64,000 bases of DNA from DTU015 sp012837895 (GTDB taxonomy: Bacteria > Bacillota > Sulfobacillia > Fermentithermobacillales > Fermentithermobacillaceae): the NCBI GenBank assembly GCA_050952085.1, contig JBMNKH010000004.1, forward strand, positions 1 through 64,000. Reading direction: 5' to 3'. A program made the position numbers and the translations under genes. Of the stretch, positions 43,898 through 51,847 are shown in pieces. Position 1 is the first letter of the stretch. Each line of letters opens with the position of its first letter. Below the pieces are notes generated by a model, which was given only the letters and a program-made list of their open reading frames with translations, made no database searches and was not told the origin of the DNA.

Positions 43898-45184
43898 CTA
43901 GTAGACTAGCAACGAGATTTCCGGAGTCAGAGGTTGGAATTCTAATCTCGCACGCACGTTCTCTTTGTCTGCAATCTCCTGCAACCTGGCATGGAGCCTC
44001 TGGCCTACCTTGTTGACATTTTTCCGATCCTGCAAGGTAATTAAGAGCAGCACCTGGTTCTGATTCCACCAGGCAAACACATCTCCTTTGCGCAAAGAGG
44101 AACTCAGCATATGGGTAATCCGGTCTGCAACAGTTTGAGCCTGTTTGCCGTTACGGGACCCATCTAACCCAGAGACAGTGATCATGCCCAGAAAAACCGG
44201 TTTTCCTGTGCGCAGACTTCTCCTGATTTCCACCTGGCACAAGGATCGGAAATGGTCTACATCACAGCGATAAGCCCCTGCCCTCTCATCATCAATCAAG
44301 CTCTTCTTAATGAGCACGAGGTCTGTTTCGTGGCTCTCGTCAATCCTTTGCTGCAACTTGCGGTAGAACGCTCTGAGGGCAGCCGATGGCTTTACTCCAA
44401 GCTCCCTCTCCAAGAAGGAAGTGAGATAAGAATAGTGGCTGAGTGCGCTTTTCGTGTCTCCCATATCAGTTAGTGCTTGGAGAAAGCACAGGTGGAGTGC
44501 TTCGTCGTGCGGCTCGATCCAGAAAGCTTTTCCGCAGGTCTCGATAATCTCATGATAGGCGTTTGCATTGCGGAGGAGTTCTAGCAGCCTAAACAAGGCG
44601 CGCATGTAAACGCGGTGGTAATGGTTCTGAATAGGAGTCAACCAGTCACCCCGGACATGGCCGGCCATATACGCCCCTTGGTAAAGAGCTAGCGCTTTTT
44701 TGTACAAACTGATTGCCGCTGAAACATCCTCTTGCTCGGTTGCCTCGGCATACGCTATAGTTTCCTCAAAGATGTCGGCGTCCACGCGGCACCTGCTGCC
44801 GACCTCCAGTATGTAGAAGCCATTTGTGGAGTTCAGTTCCATCCAAGGGGTATCCTGACAGCCAGTTTCGGCAACAATGTCTTTAATCAAGCAGCGCAGT
44901 CTGAACACTTGTGTCCTGAGAACGCTCTTGGGATCCACAAAATCGCAGCTAGGCCACATCTCATCAATAATGACCTCAGGTAATAAGCGCCTATTGCGGA
45001 AGGCTATCAGGTACTTAAGAAGTTCCAATACCCTCCGCAATCCACTGCGTGACTCGATCAGGGATTTTCCGCGAAACCTGATATCCAGTCCGCCTAAGGT
45101 GATGATCTCTACAACACAAGCGTTATGTAACGAGGTATCTGTTTCGCAGATAGCATCACCAGGTTGGGTACGTTCCTCCATCAC
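43898..45184 (-). CDS. SARP/BTAD-family transcription regulator with extra C-terminal domain
   Basis: 428 residues. An OmpR-like winged helix (about 25-120, 'LKYLIAFRNRRLLPEVIIDEMWPSCDFVDPKSVLRTQVFRLRCLI') is followed by a TPR-like BTAD (about 135-275, ending 'YLTSFLERELGVKPSAALRAFYRKLQ'). Residues 300-428 form a third domain whose pattern ('VEIRRSLRTGKPVFLGMITV ... ADRITHMLSSSLRKGDVFAWWNQNQVLLLI') resembles a GGDEF-type cyclase fold without the GGDEF motif. It lies just upstream of the fibre operon in the same orientation and is its likely activator. Confidence 0.82.
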   Translation of the reverse strand: MMEERTQPGDAICETDTSLHNACVVEIITLGGLDIRFRGKSLIESRSGLRRVLELLKYLIAFRNRRLLPEVIIDEMWPSCDFVDPKSVLRTQVFRLRCLIKDIVAETGCQDTPWMELNSTNGFYILEVGSRCRVDADIFEETIAYAEATEQEDVSAAISLYKKALALYQGAYMAGHVRGDWLTPIQNHYHRVYMRALFRLLELLRNANAYHEIIETCGKAFWIEPHDEALHLCFLQALTDMGDTKSALSHYSYLTSFLERELGVKPSAALRAFYRKLQQRIDESHETDLVLIKKSLIDDERAGAYRCDVDHFRSLCQVEIRRSLRTGKPVFLGMITVSGLDGSRNGKQAQTVADRITHMLSSSLRKGDVFAWWNQNQVLLLITLQDRKNVNKVGQRLHARLQEIADKENVRARLEFQPLTPEISLLVY

Positions 45185-45539
45185 TTCTCAATCCTTATGG
45201 ACCCAGGACACACAAGCACATTGATACCCTAGAAAGCGTCATCTACGATGTTATCGCTAACCCCTTAACCAACTGACCACAACTGATAATGGCATAGATA
45301 GTCATCCCAGGCAATACTTGTAAATATTCACCGTTAGTATTCGCCCCCACAGGGCGCAAATCCTTTCAAACCCCTTATTTTTCCTTGATTACCATCTATC
45401 GTATTATTTGCCCGCAAGTATAATGTCCATTCATAATAATCTCATGGATAGACAATTGTTCCCATAATCCGAAACGGGCAGATGCTTAAGGCACATCTTG
45501 CCTGAAAGCGACGAAGTTGAGAGAGGGTTAAGAAACAGC
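45185..45539. other. 355-bp AT-rich intergenic region
   Basis: No gene. It must hold the promoter of the SARP regulator gene; several AT-rich stretches occur on the minus strand near 45400-45450, but I cannot pick a convincing -35/-10 pair. Confidence 0.4.
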
Positions 45540-46496
45540 TTATGCTAAGCCCAGCCCATTCAGCCTAATAGCATCCAATTCTTCGGCGGTTAGCACTCCA
45601 TGCCTGTAGAGCCTCAAATACTCCTTTGACACATCACTGTCAAATACCAGCACATCGTCAGAATTTATGGTTACATCTACGCCATGCCGGAAAAGCACTT
45701 TAACCGGGTGATTCTCCAGGGAGTGTACTCTGCCCACCTTCACATTACTGGTGGGACAGATATTGAGGCGGAGCCTGTTTTCTACAAGGAAATCCATTGC
45801 TGCCCGGGAACCTGCAGCAGCTATTCCATGCTGGACCTCGTCCAATTCAAGCAGCTCCACTGCCCGCACAACATCGTCAGCCGTACCCCATTCGCCTATG
45901 TGGGCTTTTAGCTTGAGCCCGTAGCTCTTGGCTTTACGGTAAATGGACACGAAGTTTTCGATAGGCTGTGCCAGTTCATCACCAGACAAATCTATCGAAT
46001 AGAACTCTTGCCTCCCCCAAAAGGGCTCCAGCCACCCTTCAAGAGCGCCAACCGGGCAGTGGCGTGAAAGACCGATCTGAAGCCTGAGTTCAATGCTAGG
46101 AGCGATCTTGTCCCGTGCTTCGTAGAAGGTCTCCACCAAGAGCGATACATCGCCGCCATAGAACTTGCCGTTAGCCCATACATCTTCCCCGATTTCAAGC
46201 AGGGTAACACCGTCTTGTTTGGCTTGATAAAACGCCGCTTCAATCAGTACCTTGCGCAACTCGATGCTGTCAAAGCGTCCCAGGGCAATATGCTCTTCGC
46301 GCCATTTGTGCATGTCGTGGATAGAATGCAAGGTCTTGTCCAGAAGCGGCATCTTGATGCCCGTCTGCTGGAAGATGTAGTCCCTACTTCCGCCAAGCAC
46401 GAAGTGATTATGCAGGTCAGACTTGGGAACCCGGCGGACTGCAGTCAGGTCATGGTCCGCCAATGCTTTCACAAATTCCTTTGAATGTCCGACCAT
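45540..46496 (-). CDS. Adenosine deaminase family protein
   Basis: 318 residues. Metal and catalytic motifs of the family are present: 'SDLHNHFVLGGS' (HxH), 'KAHIGEWGTADDV' (His and catalytic Glu), 'VQHGIAAAGS' and 'VTINSDDVLVFDSDVSKEY' (Asp-Asp). It probably deaminates adenosine or a related purine; the divergence from true Add ('HNHFVLGG' instead of 'HVHLEG') leaves the substrate open. The ATG at 46496 follows GGGGAGAGCT; a TTG at 46508 is also in frame. Confidence 0.85.
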   Translation of the reverse strand: MVGHSKEFVKALADHDLTAVRRVPKSDLHNHFVLGGSRDYIFQQTGIKMPLLDKTLHSIHDMHKWREEHIALGRFDSIELRKVLIEAAFYQAKQDGVTLLEIGEDVWANGKFYGGDVSLLVETFYEARDKIAPSIELRLQIGLSRHCPVGALEGWLEPFWGRQEFYSIDLSGDELAQPIENFVSIYRKAKSYGLKLKAHIGEWGTADDVVRAVELLELDEVQHGIAAAGSRAAMDFLVENRLRLNICPTSNVKVGRVHSLENHPVKVLFRHGVDVTINSDDVLVFDSDVSKEYLRLYRHGVLTAEELDAIRLNGLGLA

Positions 46497-46561
46497 AGCT
46501 CTCCCCAATTTCCTTTAGTTCTTTCTAACCCTCGGACTCTATCTGATTTCACGGGGTTCCT

Positions 46562-47329
46562 TCAACCCTTCACCATTACGTACCGGGCCAAGTACAGTGC
46601 CAACAAATGTGCGGGATAAAATACGTAGAAAATATATTTTAGGTTGAGACCCCGTTTTCCGTTGTAGAACAATATTGGAATGAAGGCAAGAGTGGCCGTA
46701 AGCTGGCCGAATGACGGCAACACGAGTACAGACAGCATCCCGGCAAGCGCCGTCATTGCCATACTACCCCTCGTCAGGTAAAGCACCGTTATCAGCAGCA
46801 CCCCTGACGCGCCGTAGTCAGTTCCGAGAACTTCAGCCAACGCGGCAAAGCCCGCCACAGCCAGCCCCCGCACAACCAAGTTCCAGTCCGCCTCGATTGC
46901 TTCAAGGGCGACAAAACCCAGGAGCAATGTGAAAATCACATTGGAGGTACCAAAACGGTATGTATCCATGAGTGCGAGGTTGAAAGGTATCTCGGATAAG
47001 AGAGCGAAAACAAACAGCCTCCACTTGTACTTGCGCTTGTCAGATGTATGAGTGAAACCCTGCACGAGCAAGAAGCAAAAGATCGGAAATGCCATTCTGC
47101 CTATGACGCCCCGCATAAACGTTCCAAGGCCGCAGATCCAGTGATTGTAATTGAGCATACCGTCGGGGGTGAAAAGCCCCGGCATGTAAAGTTTCCCGCT
47201 TATATATCCCTGTTCGAAGACTGCAACAAATGTATGGTCTACCAGCATTGATATGGCAGCCATGATTTTCAGCGTGCTTCCGCTGAGTCCCCTGCTTCCG
47301 GTCACTTCAGATGCTTTCATATCACTCAT
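46562..47329 (-). CDS. TraX family membrane protein
   Basis: 255 residues with about seven membrane segments. 'TLKIMAAISMLVDHTFVAVFEQG', 'GRMAFPIFCFLLVQGFTHTSDKRKYKWRLFVFALLSEIPFNLAL' and 'NVIFTLLLGFVALEAIE' are typical of TraX, first known as the F-pilin acetylase; chromosomal copies in Bacillota probably act as acyltransferases on other targets. The start overlaps the stop of the nucleotidyltransferase gene by 4 nt. Confidence 0.9.
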   Translation of the reverse strand: MSDMKASEVTGSRGLSGSTLKIMAAISMLVDHTFVAVFEQGYISGKLYMPGLFTPDGMLNYNHWICGLGTFMRGVIGRMAFPIFCFLLVQGFTHTSDKRKYKWRLFVFALLSEIPFNLALMDTYRFGTSNVIFTLLLGFVALEAIEADWNLVVRGLAVAGFAALAEVLGTDYGASGVLLITVLYLTRGSMAMTALAGMLSVLVLPSFGQLTATLAFIPILFYNGKRGLNLKYIFYVFYPAHLLALYLARYVMVKG

Positions 47330-48144
47330 CTCTCGTTGCGTCCATCAAGCCTAACACCGGGACACCCATCCGGTTTGACCAAACTTTTTATCTGCTCCAC
47401 CATAAACTCGAATAACTTCCAGTTAGCTGTCTGCCCGTTCTCAGCTTCCAGCCTTTCCATGGCTTCGCGCATTAGAGCTGCAAGCTGAAGCACTCCATGG
47501 GGAATCGCGTCGCCGCAAGATGACCTCACTGCAGCCCTTAGCTTGTCACGGATATCAGCAGGCAACACAGTCTCCAGCCGCTTGGTGCCCAGCTGTCCGT
47601 TTGCAGGATCATAAAGACAGCGCAAGACTATGCCCAAGTCTCCAGCCAAGTGACTTGCCAGCCTGGCAGACCAGACTTGATCCCCCCGTCCCCACGCTAC
47701 GTAAAACTCCAACATGCTGAAACTGAAACTGTGAAAGCACCTGACAACTTGTTCCCAGGGCATACTGTGGTCGGTGATCCCCGCCCTGAACCGGTCAAGG
47801 AGGCAGTCAGGATCGTAGAGCACGCGGAACTGTCCTGCCGGCGGGAATGAATCAAGGGTAACGGTGTAAAGGTCAATGTGCAGTCCATTGTCGAAAACAG
47901 CTACAAGCTGAGGGCCTACGAAATTGGATTCACTGTGGTAGATAACCGGGCGGTATGTCTCCAGGATTTCCAACCTTTTCTCTAAGAACTGCCCAAGGTA
48001 GGCGCTGTCCACGAGACAATACAAATCTACATCTGAGTACTCATCATCCGTACCCTTTGCCAGAGACCCCTTTAGAAAGGCAGCCTTGACTTCGGGGCAC
48101 TCCTTGACCGCTTTGAGGATAGTCTCGACTGCTTCCAACTGCAT
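47326..48144 (-). CDS. Nucleotidyltransferase domain protein
   Basis: 272 residues starting 'MQLEAVETILKAVKECPEVKAAFLKGSLAKGTDDEYSDVDLYCLVD', the GS(x)nDxD signature of the polymerase-beta nucleotidyltransferase fold, followed by a helical C-terminal half. Related to aminoglycoside-type nucleotidyltransferases; substrate unknown. ATG at 48144 is preferred (GGGAGAG upstream); the ORF could start at 48195. Coupled to the TraX gene. Confidence 0.85.
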   Translation of the reverse strand: MQLEAVETILKAVKECPEVKAAFLKGSLAKGTDDEYSDVDLYCLVDSAYLGQFLEKRLEILETYRPVIYHSESNFVGPQLVAVFDNGLHIDLYTVTLDSFPPAGQFRVLYDPDCLLDRFRAGITDHSMPWEQVVRCFHSFSFSMLEFYVAWGRGDQVWSARLASHLAGDLGIVLRCLYDPANGQLGTKRLETVLPADIRDKLRAAVRSSCGDAIPHGVLQLAALMREAMERLEAENGQTANWKLFEFMVEQIKSLVKPDGCPGVRLDGRNER

Positions 48145-48303
48145 GGCGTACGGACTCTCCCTTCCGGTTTTCGTGTGGTACGGCACAATTCCCAATGGCT
48201 CTCACCGGCTCTATATGCCCCGCTTAGTATGAACAGGCCGGGCATGCCCTACCAACTCCTTCCGGGCAAACCCGGCCAGACCGGTCACCAACACTCGGTA
48301 CGT

Positions 48304-49377
48304 TCAGTCACCCTTAATATCTGCGACTGTGTCTGCATCGAGCCTCTTGATGAGCTCAACCATGAGGGCAACTGCGTTGTCGAAGTCATCCTGGTGGATG
48401 ATCCCTGCATGACTGTGGATATACCGTGTCGGGACACCCACAACGATACTCGGCACGCCTGACTTATACAGGTGCATACGTCCGGCATCGGTGCCTCCTC
48501 CCGGCATGGAGGCAAACTGAAGCGGGATGTTAGCCTCCTTGGCCGTCTGCACCACAAAATCCCTGAGCTTCCTGTGAGGTATCATGGAACTGTCATACAG
48601 GAGGATGCTGGGCCCTTGGCCCAACTTGGCTATGGCCTCAAACTCCTTTACGCCAGGCATGTCCCCTGCAATATCAACTTCCAATGCAAGTCCGATGTCA
48701 GGCTCTACAACAGAAACGCTTGTCATTGCGCCCCTGAGCCCCACTTCTTCCTGGACTGTCCCCACACCGTAAACAGTGTTTGGATGATCAACACCGGCCA
48801 GCTGCTTTATTGCCTCCATAAAGATGGCACATCCAATACGGTTGTCCCACGCTTTGGCCATCAAATACTTAGGGTTCTTCATCTGCTGAAACGGCGATAC
48901 AGGAATTATAGGATCGCCCGGCAGTACGCCCATATTCTCAGCATCTTCCCTGCTGCTCGCGCCGATGTCGATAAACATCTCGTCTTTCTCAACCACTTTC
49001 TTACGTTCTTCGTCTCCAAGTATGTGCGGAGGTTTAGACCCGATAATCCCCGGAACATCGCCTGAAGAGGTCTTAATCACTACGCGTTGGGCCAGCATGA
49101 CCTGTTCCCACCAGCCACCCAAGGTTTGAAACTTCAAGAACCCTTCCTTGGTGATGTATGTGACCATCATGCCGACTTCATCCATGTGTCCCGCCATCAT
49201 GATCCTTGGTGTGTCTGAGGACCCAGTCTTCTTGCAAATCGCGCTGCCAAGATTGTCTCTGCTGATCTCAGCAAACCCGGTCATATGGTCCCTGATATAT
49301 CCCCTGACCTCGTCTTCGTAGCCTGAGACTCCTGGGAGCTCGGTTATTTCTTTGAGAAGTTTGATTCGTTCATCCAT
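48304..49377 (-). CDS. M42 family aminopeptidase
   Basis: 357 residues. Metal ligands are visible in 'IMMAGHMDEVGMMV' (His, Asp), 'AKAWDNRIGCAIF' (bridging Asp), 'GVGTVQEEVGLRGA' (catalytic Glu and ligand Glu), 'GLALEVDIAGDMPG' and 'YIHSHAGIIHQDD' (His). M42 enzymes are cobalt/zinc aminopeptidases (glutamyl, leucyl or lysyl) forming dodecamers in the cytosol. It lies in a run of peptidase and amino acid genes. Confidence 0.94.
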   Translation of the reverse strand: MDERIKLLKEITELPGVSGYEDEVRGYIRDHMTGFAEISRDNLGSAICKKTGSSDTPRIMMAGHMDEVGMMVTYITKEGFLKFQTLGGWWEQVMLAQRVVIKTSSGDVPGIIGSKPPHILGDEERKKVVEKDEMFIDIGASSREDAENMGVLPGDPIIPVSPFQQMKNPKYLMAKAWDNRIGCAIFMEAIKQLAGVDHPNTVYGVGTVQEEVGLRGAMTSVSVVEPDIGLALEVDIAGDMPGVKEFEAIAKLGQGPSILLYDSSMIPHRKLRDFVVQTAKEANIPLQFASMPGGGTDAGRMHLYKSGVPSIVVGVPTRYIHSHAGIIHQDDFDNAVALMVELIKRLDADTVADIKGD

Positions 49378-49490
49378 GAATGAACCCCCCTATCCCAACT
49401 GTAGCTAACGACAGTATTCTAATAGACAAGCCCGCTCTTGACGAGCTAAAAAACCTCTACCCAAGCGAAGTTCCTCTCACAAAACCTCCG

Positions 49491-50477
49491 TTAGTCCTGG
49501 AAGTATTCAGCATACGCGAAGAGAGAAGGATATCCGCCTGTGTGGAAAAACAATACTGCCTCTGCATCATCAAGGAGCCCTTTCCGGAGCATGTCTATCA
49601 TGCCCGACATGGCTTTGCCGGTGTAAACAGGATCCAAGAGGATAGCTTCAGTTTGAGCTACCAACCGTATAGCTTCGTTTCCGGCCTCGGTCGGGACCGC
49701 ATATTTCTCACCGTAATACTCATCATGTACAATCACATCTTCAGGGCCCACGGTCTTGTCAATGTCAAGCAGGGCGTAAACCTTGTTAGTCATCTCAGCT
49801 ACTAATTTTTTCTGAGACTCTGCGCCACGGCTTACAGACACTCCGTGGATTCTCATTGACGGGCACTTTTCCCGGGACTCTACTTCCGCACCGGCCTGGG
49901 TACCTGCAGAACCTAAGGCGATAAAGGCATGGCCGAAAGTTACACCCATCTGCTTCCCTTGCTCTATTACCTCTTTGGTGCTCTCCACATAGCCCAGAGC
50001 GCCTAGAGGCGTCGAACCTCCAACAGGAATCAGGTATGGTTTGCGGCCCTTTTTCTCCAACTCTGCAACAAGATCGTCGGCTGCTGCGTACAAATCGCCT
50101 TCTTCAGGCACAAAGTGCATATTCGCCTTGAGGAGGGTGTTGTACAGCTGATTGCCTTGCTTCACGGCAGGTTCTTCGCCCCCAAAAATAAGGTGACACT
50201 CGAGCCCTAATTTGGTAGCTACCGCAAGGGTTTGACGGCAATGGTTTGATTGTACCCCGCCCAAAGTTATTATTACATCTGAACCCTGGGCAACCGCATC
50301 TGCCATTATGAAATCCAGTTTCCGGTTCTTGTTGCCGCCGAGCCCTGATTGGGTTAGGTCGTCGCGCTTTATGAAAATCCGGGGTTTACATCCAAGAGCT
50401 TTCTGTAACCTGGGCAACTCCTCCAGAGGCGTAGGCCGCGGAAACAAGTTCAACCTCTTAAACCTGGTAAGATCCAC
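49491..50477 (-). CDS. D-cysteine desulfhydrase / ACC deaminase family PLP enzyme
   Basis: 328 residues. 'IFIKRDDLTQSGLGGNKNRKLDFIMADA' carries the PLP-binding Lys, and 'VIITLGGVQSNHCRQTLAVATKLGL' the conserved SNH loop; 'LGSAGTQAGAE' binds the cofactor phosphate, and 'ILLDPVYTGKAMSGMIDML' is the family C-terminus. It should release pyruvate and ammonia (with sulfide if D-cysteine is the substrate). Fold type II family is certain, substrate is not. 113 bp upstream of the M42 gene. Confidence 0.9.
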   Translation of the reverse strand: MDLTRFKRLNLFPRPTPLEELPRLQKALGCKPRIFIKRDDLTQSGLGGNKNRKLDFIMADAVAQGSDVIITLGGVQSNHCRQTLAVATKLGLECHLIFGGEEPAVKQGNQLYNTLLKANMHFVPEEGDLYAAADDLVAELEKKGRKPYLIPVGGSTPLGALGYVESTKEVIEQGKQMGVTFGHAFIALGSAGTQAGAEVESREKCPSMRIHGVSVSRGAESQKKLVAEMTNKVYALLDIDKTVGPEDVIVHDEYYGEKYAVPTEAGNEAIRLVAQTEAILLDPVYTGKAMSGMIDMLRKGLLDDAEAVLFFHTGGYPSLFAYAEYFQD

Positions 50478-50763
50478 TATTCATTCTCCTTTCTTAGTGA
50501 GTTCCACTGTCCTGTGTTCCGGCCAAGATCCCTGAGTTGCATTTGCAGCGCACTAGCGCTGTTTACGCAAGTCCGCAAGTGAGATCATATCACTTCCTAA
50601 AGCTACTAACTTCTGCACCGGTGACACAGTTCCTTCTGAAGGCAGCTGGCAAAGTAATCCCACCCGGGAAAACGTGACTGCTTCCATCTATTCTTGCTCA
50701 TTGAATGGATATCCTTGCAGTAATTGGATGTATGATATCCAGCAGAAATCACAACCTAATAGA

Positions 50764-50799
50764 GGCTAGGATGTGTAAGCAGTACGTCACATCCTAGCC
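50764..50799 (+). terminator. Strong hairpin with T-run, plus strand
   Basis: Perfect 12-bp stem (GGCTAGGATGTG/CACATCCTAGCC), 12-nt loop, followed on the plus strand by CCCTGTATTTTT. All neighbouring genes run on the minus strand, where no T-run follows, so its use is unclear: it may end the prepilin peptidase transcript or stop antisense transcription. The rest of 50478-50921 shows no gene. Confidence 0.6.
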
Positions 50800-50921
50800 C
50801 CCTGTATTTTTCCCCGCTTTTCACGGACCGCTCTTGGTGAAGCCGCTGCTCTGGGTCTGCCGGATTCTTATACTTGCCATATGCTTCTCTTGTCTGTCAT
50901 GCTTCCAAGCGGACTGACACC

Positions 50922-51707
50922 TCATACCCAACTGGCGGCAACCGTCCACATAGTGCCGAGCGCGAGAAACACGCCCAGGGGGATGCTGTCTGTGGTCTTG
51001 AGGCGCCCAACGAAAAGCATGGGAATAATGCAAAGCGCCGACAGTGTAAAACCGACTGCAAGCCCCGACACAATGGAGGGAAATCCAAGATAGAACCCGA
51101 TCACCCCTGCCATTTTCACGTCCCCGGCGCCAATAGCGCCCGGTCTAATGACGGATGCCGCGAATAGGAACCCAAAACCAAGACAAGCGCCCCAAGAACC
51201 GTCAATCAAGCTACTCCGAATCTGGCTTTGCCACGTTTGGAACTGCCACACGGGAGTTTGCCCAACACAGCACAACCGCAGAAAAACTGCGAAAACTGAC
51301 GCAGACAGCAAGATCCTGTTTGGAAGCAGCCTGTACATAATGTCAGTTGCTGCAAGAATGCACAGGTGCACAGCTATGATCATATGCACGACGCCCGGTA
51401 GGCTTAAGCCGAAACGTCTATAGAGAATCAGGAAAGCAATGGCTGTTCCAAGTTCCGCGGCCAGGCGCCCAAACAGAAACTTGCCGCAGTGAAGCTTACG
51501 CCTGTGCTTACCCACAATTAGACTGATAGCAAGACCAGTGAGGGGCAGGAATTCCCAAGTGCCGGGCAATTGCTCCGATAAGGAACAGTGCGTTTCGTCA
51601 CCGGACGGCGCCCCTGCAGCGAGCTTTGTAGCTGCAACGCCCCCGAAACTACCTATTACGAGCCCTATCAGCAATACCGTCACGTTGACGAACCATTCCT
51701 GTGCCAT
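50922..51707 (-). CDS. A24-type prepilin peptidase
   Basis: 261 residues with about seven to eight membrane segments. The two catalytic Asp are in 'ILAATDIMYRLLPN' and 'GAIGAGDVKMAGVIGFYLG' (GxGDxK). The N-terminal part lacks the paired CxxC zinc motif of bifunctional PilD enzymes. It would cleave type IV pilin-like signal peptides at the inner face of the membrane. No pilin or type IV assembly gene is visible nearby. Confidence 0.88.
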   Translation of the reverse strand: MAQEWFVNVTVLLIGLVIGSFGGVAATKLAAGAPSGDETHCSLSEQLPGTWEFLPLTGLAISLIVGKHRRKLHCGKFLFGRLAAELGTAIAFLILYRRFGLSLPGVVHMIIAVHLCILAATDIMYRLLPNRILLSASVFAVFLRLCCVGQTPVWQFQTWQSQIRSSLIDGSWGACLGFGFLFAASVIRPGAIGAGDVKMAGVIGFYLGFPSIVSGLAVGFTLSALCIIPMLFVGRLKTTDSIPLGVFLALGTMWTVAASWV

Positions 51708-51847
51708 CTGTGCCCATTCCTACCCCATTTGTGCCCCTTCCAACTCAGTTTTTACTCATCTACATCCCATGTGTGCCTATCCCATGAGGTCTAGGTACCG
51801 GTCACTGCGTCTAGATTCAAGACGGGTGCATCCAGTTCCCGCCAACT

